Positions 51,011 through 60,384 are shown, counted from the stretch's first letter. The stretch: 64,000 nucleotides of DNA from Aquilonibacter sp963820185 (GCA_963820185.1 CAWFYV010000003.1:62001-126000); one strand, 5' to 3'. Notes: a model not told the origin generated them from the sequence alone. Numbers and translations: made by a program.

Positions 51011-51840
51011 AAGAATTCTCTAATTGCGTGGAGCGAATCGTCGTGCAAGACGATTCCGAAGTGATTTGCATCGATCTCCCTTGCACTGCCCGCCGGGATC
51101 ACGCGCAGGAACTCGTGCAAATCGTGGGTAGGGACCACAAACGCTCGCGAGCTTCCAAGCCCGCGAGCTGCGCGCAATACGAGCACGGGCACGCCTAGGG
51201 AGCGCCACAGTGCTCGCGGCGGGTGCAGCGCGGCATACGCCGTGTCTTCATAGAGTGCGCCAATCTTCGTCCGCACGCGGACGCCGTCGCGCGATGTCGC
51301 TTCGAGTTCGTACCGGTAGTGGCGATCCCAGTATTCGTTCCAGGGCTGTGCAAAGCCGACGCTCTGCACCGTGCGAATGTAGTCATCGGCCGTGCGGTAT
51401 TTCCATCGCAACCGCCGCGCGCTTCGCGTCAACGCAAGCGCAGCGGAAAGTGGCGGACGCCCGACCGCATCGATCATGACGAGCCGGCCGATGCGCTTGC
51501 GCCGGTCGAGTGCGATCGCATTCATGCCGACAAGGGCCCCCATCGAATGCCCGACGACGTCGAACTCTTCGAGCCCCAGCCGTTGCGCGAGGTCGAACAC
51601 GTCACGCGCGTGACGTTCCCATCCGTAGGTTCCGCAACGTGTCTTATCGCTCAGTCCGCGTCCACGCAAATCGATCGCAACGACGTGTCGCCCTGCGTCG
51701 GCGAGGGCCTCCCCGAGCCGATCGAAAGCGCATGCATTCGACGAAATGCCGTGCAGGCAAATCACCGCGCGATGCGACCAGTCTCCGAAGCGGCGCACTT
51801 GCACTTTTCCCGACGGCAGTGTGAGGGCGAACGTTTCCAT
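51004..51840 (-). CDS. Alpha/beta hydrolase
   Basis: The 278-residue enzyme has ICLHGISSNACAFD (oxyanion region), the nucleophile elbow VVGHSMGAL, and a late histidine in DANHFGI. It is a paralogue of the next gene, of identical length and with the same GTYGWE-HARDV motif before the nucleophile, so the two arose by tandem duplication. An ester or lactone hydrolase role fits the adjoining acyl-CoA ligase. It overlaps the ligase gene by seven bases. Confidence 0.88.
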   Translation of the reverse strand: METFALTLPSGKVQVRRFGDWSHRAVICLHGISSNACAFDRLGEALADAGRHVVAIDLRGRGLSDKTRCGTYGWERHARDVFDLAQRLGLEEFDVVGHSMGALVGMNAIALDRRKRIGRLVMIDAVGRPPLSAALALTRSARRLRWKYRTADDYIRTVQSVGFAQPWNEYWDRHYRYELEATSRDGVRVRTKIGALYEDTAYAALHPPRALWRSLGVPVLVLRAARGLGSSRAFVVPTHDLHEFLRVIPAGSAREIDANHFGIVLHDDSLHAIREFLC

Positions 51841-51841
51841 G

Positions 51842-52678
51842 CTACTGCAAAAATTCCACGATCAGGTCGGATGTCTCATCGGCAGCGACGATCCCGTAAT
51901 GGTTGGCGGCGATTTCCACACCGCGAGCGGTTGGCACGCTTGCGAGAAAATCGTCATAATCAGCCTTCGTGACGACGAAGCCGTCGGGGCCTCCCATTGG
52001 GACCGTTGCCCGCAACAAAAGCGAATCGATGGTCAAGAACGGCCACAGTGCGCGCGGATCGTGCGAGGCACCGTACGATGCATCTTCACCAACCGCCGCA
52101 GCACTCGTACGCGAATGCACGACGCCGTCATCGTTCACAAGATCGTACCGATAGTGCGCCTCCCAAAAGTCACTCCAGGGCTCGACCAAGGCCGTCGAAC
52201 GAACGGCCGCTACAAATGCGTCCGGCGTTGCGACCGGCTTGCGCGCGGCGAGGGCTGCAAGAATTGCGCCAACGGCGGTCTTCGATGGCACGCCCAAACC
52301 ATCGATCAACACCAAGCGGCGGATACGTTTCCCACGATCCAGCGAGACGGCCATCATTCCGATGAATGCCCCCATGGAGTGGCCGACGAAATCGAATTGC
52401 GGCAGCTCTAGCGCATCGGCGGCTTCTAAGACATCGCGGGCGTGGTTCTCCCACCCGTACGTGCCGGACTCGGTAATGTCGCTCCATCCGCGTCCCCGCA
52501 TATCGAAAGCGACCAACCCGCGCCGCTCGCGCGCATACCGCTCACCCAAGATTTCAAACGCGCGCGAGTTCGATGAAAGTCCCGGGACGCAAAGCGCCGC
52601 GACACCGTCAGAGAGTTTTCCGAATCGCCGTGCGCGCACGCGCCCACGTAAGAGCTCTAGGTCGAAGTCTTCCGCCAT
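51842..52678 (-). CDS. Alpha/beta hydrolase, paralogue of neighbour
   Basis: From ATG 52678 (overlapping livM by 22 bases) the product is 278 residues. Motifs: LCVPGLSSNSRAFE (here VPG instead of the usual HG), FVGHSMGAFIG nucleophile elbow, and AANHYGIV histidine. Only one base separates it from the paralogous hydrolase gene. The altered oxyanion motif suggests the two copies have diverged in substrate or chemistry. Confidence 0.87.
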   Translation of the reverse strand: MAEDFDLELLRGRVRARRFGKLSDGVAALCVPGLSSNSRAFEILGERYARERRGLVAFDMRGRGWSDITESGTYGWENHARDVLEAADALELPQFDFVGHSMGAFIGMMAVSLDRGKRIRRLVLIDGLGVPSKTAVGAILAALAARKPVATPDAFVAAVRSTALVEPWSDFWEAHYRYDLVNDDGVVHSRTSAAAVGEDASYGASHDPRALWPFLTIDSLLLRATVPMGGPDGFVVTKADYDDFLASVPTARGVEIAANHYGIVAADETSDLIVEFLQ

Positions 52679-53592
52679 GGTATCGAGAGCACTCCCCCGG
52701 CGATGCCTTGCCGGAACGCGAGAACACAGAATCCGAAGACCAGTCCGATCACGAGATCGGTCTCTTGGCCGATCGCGGTTTTTGACACTGCATAGTTGAG
52801 CACTTGATAGATGCCGGCACCGATGATCGGGCCGACGATCGTTCCCGTGCCCCCGAGAATCGCCATCATCACCACCGCACCGGAGGTATGCCAATCGATC
52901 ATTTCTAGACCCGCCAGCCGATTGCCGAGCGCGTAGAGGCCGCCCGCAAGCCCACTGAGTGCTCCGGCGATCGTGAAGGTCGCGAGTTTGAAGCGATTGA
53001 CACGATAGCCCAGCGCGATCGCCCGGGTTTCGTTCTGACGAATCGCGCGCAGCACCGTGCCAAACGGCGAGTTCACGATGCGCACGACCAGCCAAACGGC
53101 AATGGTGGCGATGACCAGCGCCAGGAAATAGAATGCGGTGTCGTTCGAGACGTTCATGCCTAGAAAGTGGCCGCGGGTATCCATCGGCAAGCCGTTCTCG
53201 CCGCCGGTTAAATCTTTGAGCTGAACTGCGGCAAAGTATTCGATCTGTGCGATCGCAAGCGTGATCATCGCGAAGTAGATGCCGGAGCGCCGCACGACGA
53301 GCGTTCCCACCAGCGCAGCGAGTATCGTCGCATAGATCGCACCCGCGGCAAGCGCCAGCGCACCATCAACATGGAAATTTTGCACGAGGATCGCTGCCGC
53401 ATACGCCGATCCGCCCCAGAACATCGCCTGACCGAACGAAAGAAGCCCCGCGAAGCCGAAGAGCAGATCGAGCGCGACAGCGAAGAGTCCGAAGCAGAGG
53501 ATATCGATGGCAACGATCGGATAGATCAGCTTCGGCAGGACAAGTGCGATAAGTCCTACGGCGACGAAGAGCAACGCTAAACGCCGATTCAT
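52657..53592 (-). CDS. livM: Branched-chain amino acid-type ABC transporter permease LivM
   Basis: The 311-residue permease has about eight to ten helices. It carries the LivM markers DLLFGFAGLLSFGQAMFWGGSAY, LTGGENGLP, IRQNETRAIALGYRVNRFKL and AILGGTGTIVGPIIGA. It pairs with the LivH gene just upstream (ATGA overlap) and belongs to the second binding protein/permease set. Substrate need not be an amino acid; this transporter class also imports amides, aromatic acids and urea. Confidence 0.92.
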   Translation of the reverse strand: MNRRLALLFVAVGLIALVLPKLIYPIVAIDILCFGLFAVALDLLFGFAGLLSFGQAMFWGGSAYAAAILVQNFHVDGALALAAGAIYATILAALVGTLVVRRSGIYFAMITLAIAQIEYFAAVQLKDLTGGENGLPMDTRGHFLGMNVSNDTAFYFLALVIATIAVWLVVRIVNSPFGTVLRAIRQNETRAIALGYRVNRFKLATFTIAGALSGLAGGLYALGNRLAGLEMIDWHTSGAVVMMAILGGTGTIVGPIIGAGIYQVLNYAVSKTAIGQETDLVIGLVFGFCVLAFRQGIAGGVLSIPWRKTST

Positions 53593-54467
53593 CGGCTCGA
53601 CTCCAGCCGCCCGAAGAGACCGCTGGGACGCAAGGCAATAACCACTACCATGACCACGAAGATCAGCGTGGTCGCAATCGGCGGATAGAAGACTGCGCCG
53701 AGCGCTTGCAACACGCCGAGCACGAATCCCATCACGATCGAACCGGTGATCGATCCGAGCCCGCCGATCACCACGATCGCGAACGTGTAGATGATGATGT
53801 CGTCGCCCATCGCCGGATACACGTTAGTCGTGGGCGCAGCGAGCACGCCGGCAAGCGCCGCGAGCGCCACGCCCGCACCGAAGGTCGCTGTCACCAATCG
53901 GCTGGTGTTGACGCCGAGCGCGCGAACCAGCGCGGGATTTTCGGTCGCGGCACGGATGCGCGCACCAAGCAACGTGCGCTCGATTAGCCACCACACGGTC
54001 GCACACACGAGCAGCGAAACGACGATAACGAACAGTTTGTACGTTGGATAGAGCGTGAAACCGAGATTGGTTGCGCCGGAGAGCGCATCGGGGATCGAAT
54101 ACGGTGAGCCCATGGGGCCGGCGAGAATGCGCATGACGTTGACGACCACCAGCGTCGCGGCAAAGGTGAAGAGCAAACCGTAGACGGGATCGCTCCCGTG
54201 CAGCCAATGAAGCGTGAAACGCTCGAAGATCATGCCGAGCGCGGCGACGGCCAGCGGCGCCAATACCAGCGCGGCGAAAAAGGGTACGTGCAGATATAAA
54301 GCACCGTAATATGTTGCGAATGCACCGAGCATGTACATCGCCCCATGGGCAAAATTGATGATTCGCAGCGTGCCGAAAATCACCGAGAGCCCGAGCGCAA
54401 GCAGCGCGTAGAACGCGCCGCTTGCGAGGCCGTTAAAGAGCTGGGACGCAAGGTAGTCCGGGCTCAT
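53589..54467 (-). CDS. livH: Branched-chain amino acid-type ABC transporter permease LivH
   Basis: The 292-residue permease has GLASGAFYALLALGLSVIFGTLRIINFAHGAMYMLGAF, the LivH N-terminal signature. GARIRAATENPALVRALGVNTSRLV and VIGGLGSITGSIVMG contact the ATPases. It pairs with the following livM and lies nine bases after the second binding-protein gene. Confidence 0.93.
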   Translation of the reverse strand: MSPDYLASQLFNGLASGAFYALLALGLSVIFGTLRIINFAHGAMYMLGAFATYYGALYLHVPFFAALVLAPLAVAALGMIFERFTLHWLHGSDPVYGLLFTFAATLVVVNVMRILAGPMGSPYSIPDALSGATNLGFTLYPTYKLFVIVVSLLVCATVWWLIERTLLGARIRAATENPALVRALGVNTSRLVTATFGAGVALAALAGVLAAPTTNVYPAMGDDIIIYTFAIVVIGGLGSITGSIVMGFVLGVLQALGAVFYPPIATTLIFVVMVVVIALRPSGLFGRLESSR

Positions 54468-54476
54468 ACGTGATTG

Positions 54477-55691
54477 CTACCAGGTCTTATCGCACGTGGA
54501 CTGCGACGCCGGACGGAAGGCTTGACTGCCCGGGACCGTCTCGACGAGCTTGTACCAGGCATCCTTCTCCTTCACTTGTGACTGCGGGAGGATGTCGTAC
54601 ACGTACATATCGTGCACGACGCGATGGTCCCGAGCACGCCATTCCGCGTTGGTCGCATAGAAGTCGCTGAACGTGCGTCCGTCGAGATAGGCGACGATCT
54701 TGTCGGCATCCGTCGAACCGACAGCTTTTACCGCTTTGAGCCACTGCATTGCCGCCGAATAATCGGCCGCCTGCACCGAACCCGGACGCGAGCCGTTCAT
54801 ACGCGCGGCATACCGGTCGGCCCACGCGCGCGTCTGCGCGTTCTGATCCCAATACCACGAGTCCGCGACCTTCGCGCCGGCCCATAGGGACGGATCGACG
54901 TCGACCTGCGGTAGGAAGAACAAACCGACGACGATCTTCATCTGCTTGTCAAGTCCGAATTCTTTAGCGGCCTTCATGCTGTTCACGGTATCGGCGCCGG
55001 CATTGAGCAGCGCAAGCACCTGCGGGTGCGCATTTTTTGCGCTGAGCATGTACGTCGAGAAGTCGGTCGTGCCCAAAGGCATCGTGTCGGCGCGCACGAA
55101 CGACGCGCCATACGGCTTGATGGCATCGGTAAAGTCGGCGAGCATCGACTTGCCGAATGCATAGTCAGGCACGATGCCGTACCAGGTCCGCAGGCCGGAC
55201 TTTGCGACCGACGTGCCTTCAGCATGCGCCAGCGCATACGTATCGTATGCATAATGGTAGGTATATTTATTGCAGCTCGCTCCCGTCAACGCCGAGGAGC
55301 CGGCTCCGGTAACGATGACAAGCTTGTGTTTCTCCTTCGCGACCGAGGCTGCGGCGAGCGCAGCAGCCGAGTTTGTCAAGTCGAGCGCGAGATCCGCACC
55401 ATTGTCGAATTCCTCGCGTGTCTTGGCCTCGGCCGTTGGACCCGAATTTTGATGATCGACGGTGTCCACCACGATCGGACGTCCCAAGACTTTGCCGCCG
55501 AAATCTTCGACGGCCATCTTGGTTGCCTCGACTGCACCTTGGCCCGAAAGCGACGCATAGACACCGGCCATGTCGGTGATGACGGCGATCCGAATCGGCG
55601 ACTGATCGGCAGCCGTCGCGGGCGCGGTCGAGAACGGTGCGCACAACATCAGCGCTACGCACACCGCGGATATGATTCTTGATAAGCGCAT
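54477..55691 (-). CDS. ABC transporter substrate-binding protein (LivK-like)
   Basis: The 404-residue periplasmic protein, from ATG 55691, has a signal peptide (to about ATAAD) and the peripla_BP_6 fold. IRIAVITDMAGVYASLSGQGAVEATKMAVEDFGG opens the first lobe, and VTGAGSSALTGASCNKYTYHYAYDTYA follows. Its C-terminal part (WRARDHRVVHDMYVYDILPQSQVKEKDAWYKLVETVPG) resembles binding proteins with ligands other than leucine. It is quite different from the first binding protein of the same run, implying a different ligand. Confidence 0.9.
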   Translation of the reverse strand: MRLSRIISAVCVALMLCAPFSTAPATAADQSPIRIAVITDMAGVYASLSGQGAVEATKMAVEDFGGKVLGRPIVVDTVDHQNSGPTAEAKTREEFDNGADLALDLTNSAAALAAASVAKEKHKLVIVTGAGSSALTGASCNKYTYHYAYDTYALAHAEGTSVAKSGLRTWYGIVPDYAFGKSMLADFTDAIKPYGASFVRADTMPLGTTDFSTYMLSAKNAHPQVLALLNAGADTVNSMKAAKEFGLDKQMKIVVGLFFLPQVDVDPSLWAGAKVADSWYWDQNAQTRAWADRYAARMNGSRPGSVQAADYSAAMQWLKAVKAVGSTDADKIVAYLDGRTFSDFYATNAEWRARDHRVVHDMYVYDILPQSQVKEKDAWYKLVETVPGSQAFRPASQSTCDKTW

Positions 55692-55692
55692 G

Positions 55693-56736
55693 CTAGTGAC
55701 TCCCCGAAGAAGTATGGATTGCAGCATTCAAACGGCGCACCGCGCCGGCGAGTCCCCCTGGAACGAAAAGAACGAGCACGATAAAGAGTACGCCGAGAAT
55801 AAACAGCGGCTCGGATAAGGGGATGCGTAAGTACGGTGGTAGTGATTGCAATTGGCTTGCGTTTGCGAGCACTACGAGCCGAAAATCCAGATATTCGTAC
55901 ACGATGCCACCCAAAACCGCACCCCACAGGGTACCGACGCCGCCGAGCACGACCATTACCAGCAGGGCCAGCGTAAAGTTGGCCGTGGTCACGTCGGGGC
56001 TGGCGCTTCCTTCGATGAGCAGATAGACGGTTCCGGCCAGCGACGCGAGAAACGACGAGACAACGAAGGCACCGAGTTTATAGAGATACGGATTGAGTCC
56101 GATGACCGCGACGCGGCGTTCGTTCTCGCGAATCGCTTGCCAAACGCGTCCCGGCGCAGAATTGACGCTCCACCAGCCGATCGCACACGTGAGTGCGAGA
56201 ACGCCGAGTGCGATCCAGTAGAGATTGCGTGTATTTGCTACGCCGACCAAGAACGTGGGAAGCGCATTGACCCCCAGTGCCAGACCCTCTTCTCCTCCGG
56301 TAAGACCGAATGGGTTTTGCATGATGAGAATCGACCCGGCCTGTGCGAATGCCAGGGTCACCATCGCAAACTGGATGTCGCGGACGCGCAGACAGATCGC
56401 GCCGATAACGGCCGGCAAGACGATCGCGAGCACGAGCGTGAAAGCAAGCGCCTGCGGAAGTGTCCAATGCCAGCGCGCGAGCGCGACAGCTGCCGTATAG
56501 ACCCCTACCGCAAAATATAGCGCATGTCCAAACGACAGCAGTCCGGCAAAGCCAAAGATGAGATCGTAAGACAGCGCGAGTGCGCCGAAGACGAAACAGA
56601 GCGCAAGCACATTGAGCGTGCCCGGTGCACGCAACGGTTCCGAGAATACCGGTGGAAGCGGCACCCCGATCCACGGCACCGCCACGAGCAGCGCGGTGCC
56701 GGCGACGCCGAGTGCCAGACGCAAACGTAAATTCAT
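55693..56736 (-). CDS. livM: Branched-chain amino acid-type ABC transporter permease LivM
   Basis: The 347-residue permease from ATG 56736 has LIFGFAGLLSFGHALYFAVGVYTAA, LTGGEEGLALG, IRENERRVAVIGLNPYLYKLGAF and VLGGVGTLWGAVLGG. It overlaps livH by four bases and is one base from the following binding-protein gene. It is longer than the other LivM of this run, with extra N-terminal sequence. Confidence 0.92.
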   Translation of the reverse strand: MNLRLRLALGVAGTALLVAVPWIGVPLPPVFSEPLRAPGTLNVLALCFVFGALALSYDLIFGFAGLLSFGHALYFAVGVYTAAVALARWHWTLPQALAFTLVLAIVLPAVIGAICLRVRDIQFAMVTLAFAQAGSILIMQNPFGLTGGEEGLALGVNALPTFLVGVANTRNLYWIALGVLALTCAIGWWSVNSAPGRVWQAIRENERRVAVIGLNPYLYKLGAFVVSSFLASLAGTVYLLIEGSASPDVTTANFTLALLVMVVLGGVGTLWGAVLGGIVYEYLDFRLVVLANASQLQSLPPYLRIPLSEPLFILGVLFIVLVLFVPGGLAGAVRRLNAAIHTSSGSH

Positions 56737-57608
56737 CCGGACTCCGCGAATCGCGGACGCACCAGCAATGCCGCCGCGAGGAGAATCACCACTGAGAAAT
56801 CTCCGATGCCCGGCGCGGCATAGAAGTTGAGGAACTGCTGGACTTCGGCGACAACGACTGCCGCAATTGCCGAGCCGGTCACCGAACCCAGGCCGCCGAT
56901 CACCACAACGATGAATGCAAAAATCAACATCGACGTGCCACGCGCGGGATCGATGTAGCCAAAGTACGTTCCAGCAAGAAATCCCGCCAGTCCCGCCGCC
57001 ATTCCGCCGATGACAAAGACGAGCGTGAACGCACGGTCGACGTCGATCCCGAGCGCTTCGACCATCGCGCGATTTTCGACGCCCGCGCGAATGACGAGTC
57101 CGTAGCGCGTGCCGCGCAAAAAGAACAACAGGGCGCAAAGTACGGCAAGTGCGACGGCCGCGATCAATACGCGCGTGTTCGGAATGTCGGCCCCGAGCAT
57201 GCGGGTGCTCGCCGACATCCACGCCGGCACCGTCATCTGCTTGGGATCCGCGCCAAAGATGCCTTCGATCAACGCCACGCCCGCGAGCGCCACGCCCACC
57301 GTAACCAAAATCTGTCCGATCGGCCGCGCATAGAGCGGACGAATCAAGAACACTTCGAGTAAGAACGCGCACGCGCCGCCGGCCAAAATAGCAATCACCA
57401 GTCCCGCGAGCCACGCTGCGCCGGCGTTGCCGGTTTGCAAGGGCAGCGTGAGCTGCCATGCGACGTAGGCCGCAATCGTAAAGAGCGCTCCGTGGGCGAA
57501 GTTCAACACGCGCATCAAGCCCCAAATAAGTGAAAGTCCTGATGCGATGAGAAAGTACAAGCCGCCCAATCCGAGGCCGGTCAAGAACAAGAGCGATATC
57601 GTGCTCAC
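56733..57608 (-). CDS. livH: Branched-chain amino acid-type ABC transporter permease LivH
   Basis: The 291-residue permease has GLGGLYFLIASGLSLIWGLMRVLNFAHGALFTIAAY, RYGLVIRAGVENRAMVEALGIDVDR and VIGGLGSVTGSAIAA. It lies one base after livF and overlaps livM by four, forming the first permease pair of the run. Confidence 0.93.
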   Translation of the reverse strand: MSTISLLFLTGLGLGGLYFLIASGLSLIWGLMRVLNFAHGALFTIAAYVAWQLTLPLQTGNAGAAWLAGLVIAILAGGACAFLLEVFLIRPLYARPIGQILVTVGVALAGVALIEGIFGADPKQMTVPAWMSASTRMLGADIPNTRVLIAAVALAVLCALLFFLRGTRYGLVIRAGVENRAMVEALGIDVDRAFTLVFVIGGMAAGLAGFLAGTYFGYIDPARGTSMLIFAFIVVVIGGLGSVTGSAIAAVVVAEVQQFLNFYAAPGIGDFSVVILLAAALLVRPRFAESG

Positions 57609-57609
57609 G

Positions 57610-58335
57610 TTAGTGGTCCGTTCCGGTTGGGCGCAGGCCGAGATGATGGCGCGCGAGCGCAGGATCGCTCATCAACGCATCAACCGTGCCGACATACCCG
57701 ACGCGACCCTGATCGAGTACGATTGCGTCGCGCGCAAGCTTGTGCGCGACGCTCAGATTCTGCTCGACGAGTAGAATCGTGACCACTTCCGACGCGCGCT
57801 TGAGTGCGTCCACAACGTTGCGCACGACCAGTGGTGACAGTCCCTTTGTCGGCTCGTCGACCAACAAGAGCCGATTACCGGCGTTGAGCAGCGCGCGAGA
57901 GATCGCAAGCATCTGCTGCTGGCCGCCCGAAAGCGTCCCGGCGCGTTGCGTGCCGCGCGTCTTCAGCTCGGGGAAGAGATCGTAGATCAGATCGTAGCGC
58001 AACGTATTGTTCGGCCGCTCGGCGAGCCGCAGATTTTCTTCCACCGTGAGTTGCGAGAAGATGTCGCGATCCTCGGGAACGTACGCGATGCCGCGCCGCA
58101 CGATCTGGGGCGTTCGCAGCGTTCCGATCGGTTGTCCCTCAAAACCGATATCGCCGCTGCGGTCGACCAGGCCGAGAATCCCGCGCAGCGTCGTCGACTT
58201 GCCTACGCCGTTACGACCGAGCAATCCGGTAATGCCGCCGGTTGGCACGGAAAACGAAACGCCGTGCAAGATGTGCGACTGACCGATACGCACGTGCAAG
58301 TCATGCACGTCCAGGATGGTGGCGCTTGCGGTCAC
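57610..58335 (-). CDS. livF: ABC transporter ATP-binding protein LivF
   Basis: The 241-residue ATPase has Walker A GRNGVGKST, signature TLSGGQQQMLAISRAL, Walker B LLLVDEPTKGLSP and the H-loop region. VPEDRDIFSQLTVEENLRL identifies it as LivF. With LivG it probably powers both permease pairs, since no second ATPase pair is present. Overlaps livG as ATGA. Confidence 0.94.
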   Translation of the reverse strand: MTASATILDVHDLHVRIGQSHILHGVSFSVPTGGITGLLGRNGVGKSTTLRGILGLVDRSGDIGFEGQPIGTLRTPQIVRRGIAYVPEDRDIFSQLTVEENLRLAERPNNTLRYDLIYDLFPELKTRGTQRAGTLSGGQQQMLAISRALLNAGNRLLLVDEPTKGLSPLVVRNVVDALKRASEVVTILLVEQNLSVAHKLARDAIVLDQGRVGYVGTVDALMSDPALARHHLGLRPTGTDH

Positions 58336-59090
58336 AGTGGGTCACCCAAATATGCCGTCTGCACGGTTTCGTTAGCGATAACGCGCTCGGGCGTATCGAT
58401 TGCGAGGAGCGAGCCGTGATGCATGACCGCCATCCGGTCGGCGAGCGCTGAGACGAGGTCGAGGCGATGCTCGACCATGATCACGGTACAACCGCGTTCC
58501 CGGTGCATGCGTGAAACCAGCTCGAGGATCTCGGGAACATCTTCTACCGCCATGCCCGCGGTGGGCTCGTCGAGCACAGCAACGCGCGGCTCAAGGCAGA
58601 GAAGAATTGCGAGATCGAGTTTGCGCTTCTCCCCGTGCGAGAGCGAGGCCGCCGGCGCGTGCATACGGTGTGCGAGCCCGACGTGTTCGAGCGCATCGCG
58701 CGAGCGTTCGAGCGCAACCGCATTTGCATCCGCCAGGCGCCAAAGCGCATACGATCCGCCCAGATGGGCCTGCGTCGCGAGACGCACGTTCTCGAGCGCG
58801 CTGAGCGCGTTGAAGACGCTCGAGGTCTGAAAGGTTCGCCCTAAGCCTAGACGTGCGCGTTCGTAGGGCGGCGCGCTCGTGACGTCATGGTCGAAGAGCT
58901 GCACCCGGCCGGCGGTTGGATAGGCTACGCCGGAGAGCAGATTGACGAGGGTCGTCTTCCCCGCGCCGTTCGGACCGATAACCACGAGAAACTCGCCCTC
59001 GACGATGTCGAGCGAAACACCCTCGACGATGCGGACGCCGCCGATGTGATAGCCAAGGTCGTCGGTCGCAACGGCACAGGTTTGCTTCAC
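58332..59090 (-). CDS. livG: ABC transporter ATP-binding protein LivG
   Basis: The 252-residue ATPase has Walker A GPNGAGKTT, GLGRTFQTSSVFNALSALENV (Q-loop and LivG-specific FQ), signature LSHGEKRKLDLA and Walker B VAVLDEPTAGMA. The C-terminal LAIDTPERVIANETVQTAYLGD is the LivG tail. It lies 14 bases after the first binding-protein gene. Confidence 0.94.
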   Translation of the reverse strand: MKQTCAVATDDLGYHIGGVRIVEGVSLDIVEGEFLVVIGPNGAGKTTLVNLLSGVAYPTAGRVQLFDHDVTSAPPYERARLGLGRTFQTSSVFNALSALENVRLATQAHLGGSYALWRLADANAVALERSRDALEHVGLAHRMHAPAASLSHGEKRKLDLAILLCLEPRVAVLDEPTAGMAVEDVPEILELVSRMHRERGCTVIMVEHRLDLVSALADRMAVMHHGSLLAIDTPERVIANETVQTAYLGDPL

Positions 59091-59104
59091 ATTACCTTGT
59101 TACG

Positions 59105-60298
59105 TCAATGGAACGGATGGACGGGCGGCGCCACGGCGCCCGGCGAGAGCGTGCGCAAACATACGGGATACACGTCCGTGCCCTTCGTCTTCAGCGCTGC
59201 AATGAACATCGGCTCGAGCAGGGCGTGATCCGCGGCACGAATTTGCTCGGAGCCCTTCGGCCCGACGAACTTGTAGCCTTCGAGCGCCGAAATCATCTTG
59301 GGGACGTCGTCACCGTCGGCGGCCGACACCGCGTGGACGATCATCTGCGCAGCAACGAAGCCGTCATTTTCAAAGTCCTCGGGAAGTTTTCCAAGATCTT
59401 TCTGATCGGACTTAATCAGGAATTCGTTGGGTGCGCTCTTCGAGCACTCTGGTAAGTAGAGCGCGATGTACTGGATCTTCGACTCCTTCGCAAAGAGCGG
59501 GAAGGCAGCACGCTGATCGAGGCCGGTAACCACGCGGGTTTGGTCGAGCACGCCGGCACTCTGCAATGCTTGCATCAGGCCGACGCCCGTTGCGCCGGCC
59601 CAGGCAACAAAGAGCAGATCCGGCTTCGCATCGACGACCTTCTGGGCAAAGGGCGTGAAGTCGTTCGCGGAGAGCGGCACCAGCAGCCCGTCGACGGTCG
59701 CACCTTCGCTACCCAAAACCGCACGCGCGCCGGCCACGTTCGCTTGTCCAAAGGCCGAGTCCTGAGCGAGAACCAGGATCCGCTTGCCGCGTAAATTCGT
59801 GCCGAGCACGGTCCCGACGGTAAGCAAGTCTTGAATGCTTTCGCGGCCGACGCGAACCGTGTTGCGATTGACGCCGGTGAGCGCATCGGTTGCCGCGAGC
59901 GGCATATAGAGAATGTTGTTTTGTTGCGCGAGTGGCGCGATCTGCACCGCGATTCCCGACCATGCCGTGCCGGAAACGATCTTGTAGCCTTGACCGATCA
60001 CGTCTTTGGTCGTCGCTATGGCTTTCTGCGCATCGCCCGCGTCATCGAAGTCGGCGATCTCGAGCTTGTGCCCGCCGGCCACACCGGTGCCGTGCGTTGC
60101 ATAGGCGAGGCCTACTTGAAACCCGCGGAGAAATTCGAGGCCGTACGCTCCGAGCAAGCCCGTCTTCGACGTTATGAGCGCGACTTTCACGGGCTGGGTT
60201 CCGGCAGCAGCTACAGGCGCAACGCCGGCGCTTCCAAACGAAAGTGCGAGCGCGCAACAGAGCGCTGCCCGCATGACACGATGCAGAGAATTACGCAT
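59105..60298 (-). CDS. ABC transporter substrate-binding protein (LivK-like)
   Basis: The 397-residue protein has a signal peptide (to about APVAAAG) and the peripla_BP_6 fold: VKVALITSKTGLLGAYGLEFLRGFQVGLAYATHGTG, then KRILVLAQDSAFGQANVAGARAVL and DLLFVAWAGATGVGLMQALQSAG. It is the first gene of the eleven-gene run and faces the histidine kinase gene across 86 bases. Confidence 0.9.
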   Translation of the reverse strand: MRNSLHRVMRAALCCALALSFGSAGVAPVAAAGTQPVKVALITSKTGLLGAYGLEFLRGFQVGLAYATHGTGVAGGHKLEIADFDDAGDAQKAIATTKDVIGQGYKIVSGTAWSGIAVQIAPLAQQNNILYMPLAATDALTGVNRNTVRVGRESIQDLLTVGTVLGTNLRGKRILVLAQDSAFGQANVAGARAVLGSEGATVDGLLVPLSANDFTPFAQKVVDAKPDLLFVAWAGATGVGLMQALQSAGVLDQTRVVTGLDQRAAFPLFAKESKIQYIALYLPECSKSAPNEFLIKSDQKDLGKLPEDFENDGFVAAQMIVHAVSAADGDDVPKMISALEGYKFVGPKGSEQIRAADHALLEPMFIAALKTKGTDVYPVCLRTLSPGAVAPPVHPFH

Positions 60299-60337
60299 AT
60301 GCCGAGTATCGCAAACCGAGCAGTGTGCTGTTTACAC

Positions 60338-60357
60338 CCAAAAGGACATAGTTTTGG
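60338..60357. repeat. Inverted repeat between transporter run and two-component genes
   Basis: CCAAAA (60338-60343) and TTTTGG (60352-60357) are separated by eight bases, in the 86-base divergent region. A dyad here could be a binding site for a regulator of one or both units, for example the response regulator encoded next to it. No clear -35/-10 pair was found in this gap. Confidence 0.4.
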
Positions 60358-60384
60358 CCGCGCGAAGCCGCCCAAAAGCCCTAT

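Noticed and set aside
51842..53095. Long N-terminal extension of the second alpha/beta hydrolase
   Set aside because: The upstream 139 codons read antisense-like Arg-rich sequence across livM; ATG 52678 begins the conserved fold.
55693..57525. Long 610-codon version of the first LivM permease
   Set aside because: The extension lies in the wrong frame of livH; the ATG at 56736 overlaps the livH stop as ATGA and opens a normal LivM.
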